A stretch of DNA of 54,978 nucleotides, taken from Acanthamoeba sp. SK_2022b (Eukaryota; Discosea; Longamoebia; Acanthamoebidae). Position 1 is the first letter of the stretch, and the number at the start of each line of letters is the position of its first letter. Shown here one piece after another: positions 10,972-21,543 of this stretch. The DNA lies in NCBI GenBank assembly GCA_027943245.1, contig JANDJZ010000155.1:1-54978 (forward strand), read 5' to 3'. The notes beneath the pieces are model-generated. The model ran no database searches, was not told the DNA's origin, and saw nothing but the letters and a program-made list of their open reading frames with translations. Both the position numbers and the translations under genes were made by a program.

Positions 10972-11044
10972 CGGTTTATAATTCAATTGGTAGAATGCAA
11001 GCTTAGCGTGCTTGATGCAGTGGGATCGAAACCCACTAGATCGC
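10972..11044 (+). tRNA. tRNA-Ala (anticodon AGC)
   Basis: A full cloverleaf can be folded. Acceptor 10972-10978 pairs with 11037-11043 at all seven positions (two G-U pairs). D stem ATTC/GAAT has loop AATTGGTA. Anticodon stem CAAGC/GCTTG has loop TTAGCGT, giving AGC at 11005-11007 after U33. T stem GTGGG/CCCAC has loop ATCGAAA. The third acceptor pair is G-U, the universal tRNA-Ala identity element, and the T-arm resembles eukaryotic tRNA-Ala. Odd points: C1-G72 instead of G1-C72, discriminator C instead of A, an A/T-rich D stem and a weak A box. TTTT at 11073-11076 could terminate Pol III. No intron. It could be a diverged or inactive copy. Confidence 0.7.
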
Positions 11045-11141
11045 CCAACACACGACGCGACCACTCCTCGTCTTTTCTTTGCTGGGGCACAAGAAAAAAG
11101 ATATGAAATTGAGTTTCCAATGGTTCGTCTTGCGGTAGAAG

Positions 11142-13472
11142 ATGGAAGCCACAAGCAACCAGGAGTGGCTGGCCCGCGGAGTGGTTTCTCTGCTCAACTT
11201 GGACGTTGCCCAAGCGGAAGTCGAGGTAGCCTCGCTGCAGTCGACCCACAGCAGCGCAGCCCTCCTCTTTGCCGCGGTATCCCCTCTTCACGCGCCTTTT
11301 CTTGCTTCCTGGCTAGACAGCTTATGCTCCCCTCCCGCCTGTCCCGGGCCTAGGTGGCCACAATTCGAGCACTTCTAACAGAAAGCGAGGAGGACTGCAA
11401 GGAGGCATTCAAACGGATCGAGGCTGCCCAGACCTTGCTGGGAACCGAGCCGGACAAGACCGTACCGTACACCTTGTCACTTGTTCGAGTGGCACGAGCC
11501 CTTATCATCATCGCCTTTGCGGCAACAGATCCAGACCTGGCATACCTCCGAGTTGGCAATGATGAAGTCGGGCGTGCACCTGAGAAGCGGTTCTTGGCTC
11601 AAAGGTCGCCCTCACACCGCTTCACCGTTTCATGGCGGATCCACAGCTCTTACACAGACCCCGGCAGGCGGTTATGGCGTACACAAGGCCTGGAAGTCCT
11701 ACGCCTCCCTGCAGGGAATCATGCAGGGAGCTGGATCCCTAGACGAAGGCGAGGCATCACTGGGAGAGGTCGTATCGGGCGTCGGGTTCGGGCTTGGCTG
11801 CTTCCACTTCTTCGTTTCGCTGGTACGTCGAGTCTTCTCCTGTCAGGAGAACATACGCCACGTATCCATTTATGGCCACCACGTGCCAGGTGCCCGCGTC
11901 CTTCCAGTGGCTCCTCTCCGTCATCGGCTTTGTGGCAGATCGAGCCAAAGGCTTGGAAGAACTGCGCTTGGCCGAACAGGCTAATGGCTCTCGCTGTACG
12001 CCACCAACCTTCCGACCCATCTTACGAGTGAGAACAGGTGGTCTCACACCTGTCGTGGGTAGCGGCTCTGGCGTCGCTGCTCCTGCTTTGGCTCGAGTCC
12101 TTTTACTTCTGCGACAACGCAATGGCTGAGGCGCTACTCGAGACTTGCCTGTCCAAGTGGCCCGAGTCGCCCTTCTTCCTCTACCTGGGCGGCTACTACC
12201 TCCGCAAGAACGGCCAGGTCAAGCGGGCCATCTCACTCTTCGAAAAGGTGTACGCCAACTCGTCGCAGGTATCTCTCCCTACATCTCTGTCAAACACCAA
12301 GGTTGTGTGTTTACACACGCCCATGCACAGGTGAGGCAGATGCAGTTGAGCGCCATGTACGAACTGGGCTGGTGCCACTATCTTCTCCTGGATCTAGAGC
12401 AATGTACGTCGATCACACTCTGGACCATTGATGCATGCGCATTCACATGTCCTGGGCTTACGTTGGCGTACGTGATTCAGCTATCTCGCATCTGAGCGCC
12501 TTCCTGTCCGGTAAGAGGTTAGAGTGATGAAGCTTGGATGCACGCCCCGCTTACTCGCCTCTGCCTCCAGAATCCAGGGCGGCTTCATTCAGAGCGTACG
12601 CCGCGTATCAATTGGGCAACAGCTACGCATTGCTGGGCCGGCATGAAGAAGCCCTGTCCGTCTTCCGTAGCACGCCCAGCTACGCCCGCAAGGTGCGCTG
12701 TCTGTCGTGGCATGTCCATTGCAATGTTTGGAATGCGCGAGACTCACGAACCGTTGTTGCTTTCCTGTGACGCCCTAGCACTTCTCGTATGACCAGTGCG
12801 CGCAGAGGAAGGCCAAACAGTACATCAAACGAGGAGGGATGAACGGAATGGACCGTGTGCTGCTCGTGCTCGCGATCCTTGTCGAGGGCGAACACCACGG
12901 CGAGGCCGCTGGGCTCCTCTCTTCCATCGCAACCCTCTTTGGAGACGAGGACTCTCTACGTAATTCGCCAACACGCGAGGGGCGCGTTGATGCCGCCGAA
13001 GGCGAGGAAAGCGACCAAGACACGACAATGAACCACCGGGTGGAGCAGCTGGTTGGCGACCCGGGATCGCTCGCGAGCGCCGAGTCGGTACCAAACGCCG
13101 ATCAAGTTGCGCAGTACTTCTACTTGCAGGGTCTCAATCTTCGCGCTCTCGGCGCTGTTGATGCGGCCGAGCGCTATTTCCAGGTGATGCTCCCAGCTCC
13201 TTCGGCTTGTGTATTGTGGCCCTGATAGCGCCAATTGACGTTACATCATCTACCACTATCAGAGAGTGGTGGCGTTGGGCGACAAGGTCAGGGAGGAGAA
13301 GTGGGTGGTGCCCCATAGTTTGTGCGAGATGGGCGAGATATACGTGGCCGCGGGTCGCGCCAGCGACGCACGGCAGGCACTGCTCGCTGCCAAGGCCTAC
13401 TCACACTACGACCTCGACAAGCCACTCAACCGGCGAATCACCAGCGCGTTAGAAAAAAATACATACAAATAA
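11142..13472 (+). CDS. TTC39/IML2 family tetratricopeptide protein
   Basis: Eleven phase-consistent exons (11142-11276, 11354-11461, 11529-11604, 11668-11822, 11890-11995, 12063-12268, 12331-12403, 12481-12510, 12571-12692, 12779-13183, 13263-13472) give 541 aa, close to animal TTC39 length. Diagnostic blocks are GVGFGLGCFHFFVSLVPASF and LLSVIGFVADRAKGLEEL in the centre. They are followed by helical repeats such as AEALLETCLSKWPESPFFLY and ALLGRHEEALSVF, and by a C-terminal block (LLAAKAYSHYDLDKPLNRRI). The family is linked to clearance of lipid-droplet or inclusion-body proteins in yeast (Iml2) and to HDL/cholesterol metabolism in mammals (TTC39B). The molecular role is unsettled, so function is not assigned beyond a TPR-type scaffold. 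A 30-bp micro-exon (12481-12510) is required to keep frame. Confidence 0.87.
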
Positions 13473-13557
13473 CCAAAAAAGAACACAATTAAAAAAATTA
13501 ATGGGAAATCAGGAAGTTCGGCACGGTGAGCACGTCATACGTGCAAAGTGAAAGAGG

Positions 13558-15990
13558 ATGGAGTGGGGAGCAGCCACGCTGGGAGTGCTTGCAGTCATTG
13601 TCATACTGGCTGCAGCGGTACGGACACGCTAGCTGTAAAAAAAAATCTGCGTTTGCCCACAAAGATTGGAGGTAACATCGCGAACAACTTTTGTAGGTGG
13701 TGCAGCGGAGGCGCCATCTTCGCTTCTGTAGAGAAGACGATCCGACTGTACCCTTCTCCCCTCTTGAGTTGACACAACTTCCTGTTTTCACCTTATAATG
13801 CGTGGCCTAGTCACTTCTGGGCGGTCCCTGGCCGATGCCCCTGGTGGGCAGTGTATGGCTGATGCTCCGCGAGGGCGGGGTGACCACTATGCACCGCGTG
13901 CTCCACGCCATCAGCCCTGTCTACGGCAGTACACTCCCGCAGCCTCCTCTCGAGTCCACCGAGCCTAAACTTAGCGAGTGCACATAGACTTCTATATGCT
14001 GTGGCTGGGCATCTCTCCGTTCGTGGTGGTTCATGACCTGCAAATGGTGAAGGAGGTCCTGCACTCGCCCACTTCCTCAAAGAACTACGAGAAGGGCATG
14101 TTCGCCGAGATCATGCGCCCATTGCTCGGACAAGGCCTTCTGCTGAGTGAAGGTAACGTGTCACTCCGACCGCTTTTCCCCTCTTCCTTAACGTCGCCAT
14201 TCATGATGCCAGGGGAGATCTGGCGGGAGCATCACCGGCTCGTTGCTCCAGCGTTCCAGCCCTCGCACTACCGCAACGCTTTGCCAGGTGACTCGCCCAC
14301 CCGCATTACTGATGTCCCTGTCCTCTCTTTTACGCTCGTCTAACTCACAGGCATGATCGAGCGGATGACTGCCCTTCTGAACAAATGGAAGAACTGCAAG
14401 CAACGTACATTGCTCTCCGCACGCTCGCTGGACTCGCGATTTGATGACACTTTTTCTTGTGCGCGTATGTGTGGCACGCACGTGTGCAGTGGAGATTTGT
14501 GAAGAGTTGAGCCGCCTTACGTTGGATAATATTGGCGTGATGGCCTTTGGTCAGCACTTCAACGCCATCGAGGACAGCTCCGAGTCCCACACAGGTTGGT
14601 TCCCTCCGACGCTAGTGATTCCCTTGCGCAGCTGACTGGTGTGACGCACAACAGACAATTCGATCTACTCGGACGTGTCGGTGATACTGAGGGAGATGCA
14701 AAAACGATGCATCCAGCTCGTGCCACTCTACGAATACTTTCCGTTCCGCCTCCTGCCCAGCCAGAAACATTTCGCGCAAGCCAACGACAAGATACATCGC
14801 ATCGTCCGCCGGCTCCTTAAGGAACGGAGAGCGGTCATCGCCGCGAGTACCACCGGTATCGCCTCCATTGGTTCATCTCGCGAACGTAACAACGATGGCT
14901 TGTCGGTTAGGCGTCCACTTAGGTGTTCTCGCTGTAGGAGAACGAAAGAAGTACCTGCTCGACGTGCTTATCGAAGGTCAAGAAACCAGTGGATTCCCTG
15001 ACACGGTAAGCTTCTGCAATCATTTTCTCAATCATTTTAGTTATTATTATTTTCTTGACTTTATTGATGTTTAATATTACAAATTATGAAATTCTAATTT
15101 GGGCCGGGCAGGAGGTGGAAGACGAGCTGATTACGACGATCATGGGCGGACACGAGACGACGGCGTCCTCCCTGTCCTTCTTGGTCTACCTGCTCGTCTC
15201 CCATCCCGACAAACTGCGGCTGGTCTTGGACGAGCTGCAGCGCATCCAGGACAGCAAGAGCGAAGCCGAAAGGGCCGCATCGTCAACCGATGTCGACTGG
15301 ACGTTTGAAGACCTGCAGCAGATGGACTACCTGCAGAACGTGATCAAGGAGGGCTTGCGCCTCTACCCCAGGTAGCTGCTCCCACCAGATACCCGCTACT
15401 TGATCGGTTTCGGACCGTTTTACCTGACATCCGTCTATAGTGCGCCGATTCTGAATCGGAGAGCCACCAGGGATGTCGTGTTGGGCGGCTACCACATACC
15501 GGCCCACGTGCGCTGCCTGCTCAATCACCCCTTTCCTGATGGATTAGTGCGTCTGACCAAAAACATGTGACATGTGCACGCAACGCTAGACCGAGATCTT
15601 GATCGCGCCTTGGGTCCTGCAGCGACACCCGCAGTACTGGGACAATCCAGATGAGTTCGTTCCCGAGCGTTGGGCAGGCGGCGCTAGGGAGAAGGACGGC
15701 TCCCTCTCCTTCCTCGCATTCTCGGCGGGGTCCCGGAAGTGTTTGGGCCAGCAGTTCGCCTACATGGAGGCCAAATTGGCCATCGGTGCGCCCACACCCT
15801 ACACTTTAACACTGTGGAACGATAATTCTCACTACTACATAACATACTCGCACAACACGCAGCGTCGATCTTTTCTCGCTACGAGCTTGCACTGGTGCCG
15901 GGCCAAAAGGTGGAGACCGAGATGGCCATCACCCTGCGCCTGCGCCACGGCCTCATGTGCACCTTGCGTCCCAAGGTCAAGCGAGAATAA
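13558..15990 (+). CDS. Cytochrome P450 monooxygenase
   Basis: Thirteen exons, all phase-consistent (first 13558-13617, last 15863-15990), give 528 aa. The N-terminus is a short membrane anchor (ATLGVLAVIVILAAA) followed by a basic stretch and a Pro-rich hinge (GGPWPMPLVGS). Other landmarks in order are the C-helix WREHHR, the I-helix GGHETTAS, the K-helix EGLR (E-x2-R), the PERW motif (FVPERWAGG) and the heme loop FSAGSRKCLG with the ligand Cys. All catalytic elements are intact. The layout is closest to CYP4/CYP97-type class II enzymes that hydroxylate fatty acids, terpenoids or carotenoids on the ER face, but the substrate cannot be named from sequence. It starts 85 bp after the TTC39 stop and ends 98 bp before the F-box gene. 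Confidence 0.92.
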
Positions 15991-16088
15991 CCCAAGAATT
16001 GTTGCTGTTTCTCGGATTTTATTCACGAAGAACCAATCGACCTTGGGTGCTCGAGTTTGGGACCAAACACGTGGTGAAGAATAAGACT

Positions 16089-17788
16089 ATGGAGGGTGGA
16101 AGGAAAAGGAAGATAGTGGTGGACAAGAAGAAAGTGAAGAAAGTGAAGAAAGCGAAGAAAGCGAAGAAAGATCATAAAAAGAAGGCACATAAGCTGGCGA
16201 AGCGGCTGGAGGCTCTACATGCCGAGGCCCTTCGCGCGGTGGCAGAACAGGACTTGTTCGAGGCAGTGGACAAGTGGACCTCACTCATCGCAAAGGCTCA
16301 GAAAGGAGATGGGGTGTGCACGGACGAACGGCTGGCCAGGTCGGTGGTGGCCGCCCGCAAGGAGCGGCTGCAGGTGAGTCTGCGGCTCAAGCGTTACGAG
16401 CGGGCTGCAGAGGATGGCCAAAAGTTGGTAGAGCTCATGGGCGACCGAGATGTAGGGTGTCACCTTCTCCTTGGCCATGCGCTCTTCCTGCACGCCCAAC
16501 GCGTACGTTTTTAATCGTTTTTTTTTATTGCATTAATAAATAATAAATCGGTTAGTCTTCATTTCGTGACACCTTATCTTGGGCAGAGAGAGGAGTCGTT
16601 GGGTTGGACCGGCAGTAGGCACCAGCCCATTGAAAGACAGCGACACATGGCGCTCTACCAACAAGCCTTCGACGCCCTGCACCTGGCCCTGCAGGTGCGC
16701 GTGGAGAGCTGTGGCTCCTCATTGAAGGCTTGTGGACCCTAACCCACGTTCGTATTGATTGTCTGGGGGGTTTCATCGGCGCCAGGCGTTTCCAGACAAC
16801 GAAGAGCTCAGGAAAGCGGCCGAAGCGGTCAAGCCTCACCTCGAGTGGCTCACCGCCCTGCCTGATGAGATCTGCATCAACATCTTCACCTTCCTCTCCA
16901 AACGACACCTGCACCAGGTCTCTCACCGACCTGGTCTTCTCTGAAATTTGGGTGTTGCTTGCTTCGACCATTTCTGTTTCACTGACATTCGAGCCTTTGC
17001 TGTTTGGCCGTGCGCCGGCACAGGCATCGCAGGTGTGTCGCCAATGGTACAGGTTGTCGTCTGATGATGCCATGTGGCGACCCTTCGTTCTGGAACTCCA
17101 ACCCGATGCCCCCGTGTCCAACGCCTGTGGTGCGTTGCCTGGTGACTTGCAGGCCGCCTCTCGTGGCCACGAGAGCCTCGCTAAGGCAGAGGTGGGTCCA
17201 GGAGGACTGGAAAATATCGGATGGAAGAAAGCCTACGAACACTTAGTTCGTGATAGTCAAAAGTTGAGGAAGGCGTCGGAGTTGCTGAACAACATGTTCT
17301 CGGAGACATACTCTGGCTGTCACGTGGTCACGTGAGACCTTCACTTCTAGATCGATAAGAAGGCCGGCACGCAGCTTCTGACCCTCTCGCCCTTCCGCAG
17401 GAAGGTCCAGCAGCAGTTGCGGGACTCCCTGCCCTTCAACCAAACGGACATTGCCGCTACCTTTGAAGGTGGCGTATGTGTGCGGCAAACCGTTGTTCCC
17501 ATTCTCATGCGGTTGGAGCTTGGTGGGCACTGCAGTCATCGCGAGAAAGCCCCTGGTGGTGGCCATGGACGAGGATGCGGCTTGGGCTACGTTCAAGGCA
17601 ATTCTCCTGCATAATTCCCGTGTCCTACAGTACGAGGCCGAGTCTTTTATGCGGGTGCGTGGCTCCTTCCCTGTTTGCAGCCCCCGCGACGCCACTCTCT
17701 CTCACAGTTGGCGCAGCTCTTTTGGGGCTTGCTGTCAGCACCTCGGTACTTCTTCTCCACCACCGGAAACACGTTGCCGGTGCTCTGA
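16089..17788 (+). CDS. F-box protein with N-terminal basic and helical repeat-like region
   Basis: Seven exons (16089-16502, 16587-16694, 16786-16917, 17024-17331, 17401-17468, 17536-17654, 17708-17788) join in phase to 409 aa. The N-terminus is almost pure Lys/Val/Ala (KKVKKVKKAKKAKKDHKKK), a likely nuclear or nucleolar signal. Two amphipathic helical segments with TPR-like spacing follow. An F-box lies near residues 205-245 (LPDEICINIFTFLSKRHLHQ, then VCRQWYRLSSDDAMW), which would bind SKP1 in an SCF ubiquitin ligase. The C-terminal region (AAWATFKAILLHN...) has no family I recognise, so the target is unknown. An alternative acceptor nine bases downstream of 17024 would remove three residues from the F-box; the longer form fits the consensus better. 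Confidence 0.72.
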
Positions 17789-17821
17789 TGACCAACGTTT
17801 GTCTGGTTTATTCTGTTCTAT

Positions 17822-19063
17822 TCATGGCTTGTTGTTGAGCTTGGGGAACCAGGGGATAAACATGCTCGTCTCCCGCTGGTATCGCACGTACTCTTGGCCT
17901 CTGTGCTTGACGCTACCCTCTTCCGTGACTGGCACGCCGGTGAAGTGAACCAGGAAGATGTACATCACCGGAATGATGCCCAGGATGAGTGCCACATCTT
18001 TCTGCGTGTTGGCCGAGCTCATAACGAAGATGGCGTAGGCCACCCACAGCATCTGGAGTACGTCAGCAAGATGACAATGTTACATGTCATATCAGATAGG
18101 ATAGGATGGCTCACCTCTTCAAAGAAGTAGTTGGGGTGCCTAGAGTACCGCCACAGCCCAACGTTGCACACGCGACCATTTGCGCCGTTGGATCTGTAGC
18201 AGGACCATCATGCGTAAGCTTACCGGTAGGCCGCGGCTGAAGAAGAGAGCTCACCTTTTACTGCTGGCCAAGAAGTTTCGCAGTTGCGAGTCGGCCACAT
18301 TCTCCAAGTAGAAGCTTATCACCCAGACCAACAGGCCCACCCACTCTGTTGAAAAGTCGTGACATGAGCAGAGAGGTTATCCGAGTGGAATGAGCACAGG
18401 TACCGTTGACAGTGATGTAGGGTGTAGGGTTGCTGTTCGCAAGGGAGAGCAAGGGCACAACGAACAACATATTGGCAAAGCCCTGAGCCTAGTGGAGGAA
18501 AGCGTAACGAAAGAGTAAGAAACAGCCAGTAAAGATTACGCTGGACGCGTACGTGGTAGAAAAAGAACATGTTGACAGCAATGCTCCTAATGCCCATGTA
18601 ACCTTTACCCTGCTGCCATCGCTCGCGCCACAGAGACCACCTTTTGTCTTCGCCGTGGCGCAAAGTTCGCATCCACCAGCCCACCATGAACCGCAGCCCG
18701 GTGAAGAAGAACAGTGACGAAAATATCTGCGAAGGGAGTAGTGAGGCCAAGAACGAGGTTCAATGGGGAGGTTGTTCACCTACCAGCTTACGCAGCCAGT
18801 ACCCCTCGCTAGCGAAGCTCATCACCAAGGTGTCGATGAAGAACGAGCTTGGCCAAGCAAAATCGATCAGCCCTGTCGTTGATGGTTGGCGTGAGTAAGG
18901 GTCATTGAATCTTGTAGAGGAACGTACCGGCGTTCTTGGCGGGAAAGTGTATGGCCCAGAAGAAGGTCATCCACACCAGTTGGAAGACCACAAGACACGT
19001 GAAGAACTCCACTGAGATTGACGAACACGAAACCCAAGCAAGCAGCTGTGTTGCTGTGTCCAT
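17822..19063 (-). CDS. DUF1295 / steroid 5-alpha-reductase-like membrane protein
   Basis: Seven phase-consistent exons (19063-18928, 18872-18784, 18726-18553, 18488-18404, 18345-18255, 18193-18115, 18052-17822) give 294 aa. Several hydrophobic helices are followed by the family's C-terminal signature: FYLENVADSQL, then NVGLWRYSRHPNYFFEE, then VHFTGVPVTEEG and the terminal ETSMFIPWFPK. The RHPNYF element is the NADPH-site block shared by DUF1295, delta-14 sterol reductases and steroid 5-alpha-reductases. Family members are ER or organellar integral membrane proteins, many of unknown substrate, so sterol or lipid reduction is an inference. The start gives a hydrophobic N-terminus and leaves 256 bp to the next gene. 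Confidence 0.87.
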
Positions 19064-19319
19064 CTTTGTTTTTGACAATGAGCCAAGAAAAGAAACAAAA
19101 AAGTGAGACTGGGCGACCAGCCAGTAGGATCTTTTGTTTCTTTTTAGGAGTAAAAAGTCCCCTGGTGTTCAGGTGTAACGAATCATCCCGGTGAGGTGGT
19201 GAGGTCCAGTGATATCCAAAACAAGTAGGGACCAAGACTACAAGATTGGTAGATGAGCATGTCCTCGATAGGCAAGTTGATTGATAACTACAATACATCA
19301 CTTTTCGTCTTGCCGCCTT

Positions 19320-20454
19320 TCACTTGTTTGCAGACGACGAAGTTTCGAGGCAGTGGGCAAGCCAGCCGCGGCCGCTCTTGTGGCGGCCGCGCACGATCTT
19401 GAGCATGCCCACCAGCCCGTTCGCCGCTTCGCGTTCGTCGAACAGGAAGGCCTCCTTCTTGATCACTTCGGCTATGTGATCTATGTGCGCCATCACAAAC
19501 TCGCAGCACTCGGCGCCCTGGCTCTTGCACGCCACTTCGATGGTCACCAGGTCCTCGGGGACGAGGTGCAGCGGCGACCCATGGGCGCAGGCGCACGATC
19601 CGATGATGTGCTTGACGTAGCCGTCGATGAACCCGCTGAGCATCAGGCACACCGGCGAGGACGCAGCGCTGCGCCTGCCACTCGCCTTTTTCTGACCCTC
19701 GTCCTCGCTGTCGTTTTCGCCTTCGCTGTCGCCGACATCGTTTTCGTTCTTTCGGGCGCGCCTGCTGAGGAACTCAACGGCCTCGACGCTCTGGGCCACG
19801 CTGATCTTGAGATAGAACGTGGACGACGATGACGATGACGACGAAGAAGACGACGACGAAGGCGAAGGTATCGTAGTCGACACGCCGTCGTCACCACCGC
19901 CGCCTTCGCTCTCTCCCTCGGCCTTCGCCTTCGCCTTCTCCTCGCGACCACCGAGCGACCGCAGGAAGTCGGCCGAGAACGAGAAGTTTACCAGTCCCCA
20001 GCCCGTCGAACTGAGAATGGCCGAGAGGCCGAACAGGCGCTCGAGCAGGGCCAGCCTGGCCCGCACCCGCTCCGCGTGAGAAGCGGAGACTACCGCGTTG
20101 TGATGCGTCGGCAGCGACGACGTAGACGAGGTGAGGGACACCGACGCCGACGATGAAGATGAAGATGACGATGACGACGATGTCGCAGGCCTGGACATGC
20201 GCGATTCCAGGTGAGCGCAGTCCGATCTGCCGAGGCACTGCCCGAAGTCGAAGAGGAAATTGTCGACAAAGGTCTTGACCTCGGGCTGGGCCGTTCCCCT
20301 CGGGAACAGGCTCTCGACCGACTGCAACATTCGGTCGGTTAGCCAGCCAGTCAACTTCTTGTGTGTACAATTGTTTGTGTGTTGTTGCGAACCTGTCGTA
20401 ACGTCACCGCCAATCCTTCAGCCCGCAATAGCACATAACGCTCGGAGGCCTGAG

Positions 20455-20530
<76 letters not shown>

Positions 20531-21464
20531 GAGTAGCTGACGCGAGACTACAAAATGTCGACAAAGAGCTTACCGGCTTCCTCGACTTGCGGCGGCGAGC
20601 GTAGGACGGCTTTTCAGAGAGCGTGATGATGCCCTTACGCACGTCGCCCTTCATGTGGTGAAACACGTTGCGGTATCGCGACACGCACATGTCCTCCAAC
20701 CGCAGCAGCTTGGCGCGCATCCGCGTCTCCTCGGTCAGCAGCTGCTCCTCCCCGCCTAAGCCCTCGGCGCCTTCGATCCGCTGGTCCTCGTCCCTGTACT
20801 TCTTAAGGAGGCTGAACTCGTCATCGTTCTCATCGTCGACGTCGACCTTGGTCGTGTTGAGCGTAAGCGACACCGAGAGCCGCTTGTTGCGCCACGCCGT
20901 CGTTGTCGACGTCCCGGCCGATCGCAGCTCGTCGAGCAGCTCGCTGCCGCCCGCGGCTGCGGCGGACGTCGACACGAGGTCGCCCACGCCGTGCGACGTC
21001 GACGTGGGGATGGCGTCGCCGCTGCTACTATTGCCGGCGGCGGCGCTGTTGGCCGTCTTCTTCTCTTGTGCGTTCTTCTCACGCCATTCGCGAGACCACA
21101 GCACGCCCTCGCGTTCCAACACCTCTCGCCTTCGCCGATCGTCTGATCAACCAATTGCACTCGTCCAATCAGTGGGTCGTGTGCGTGTGCGTGTGCGCGT
21201 GTGCGTGCAAATACCAAAGTTGTTCTCGGAGAAGAAGGTGAGCAGATGACGTTTCATCATCTGCGGCGGAGCGATGAGGAATCGGCAACACTCGTCCCTG
21301 TCATCGCGAGCAAGATGTTGCCGTGAGTCAGTTCACTCTCAAGTGAAATGAGCCGAGCATTGCACTTACCCATTGGCCCGGCACAGGACCTCGACAGCGA
21401 GCACGTCCAACCCAAGACACGTCTCACACCAGCCACTGCGAAGTAGCGACATTCATCAGCTGGA

Positions 21465-21543
<79 letters not shown>

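Noticed and set aside
20418..20530. Poly-Asn C-terminus of the exon at 20575-21155
   Set aside because: A GTAAGC donor precedes the repeat and the next exon joins in phase, so the Asn run is intronic.
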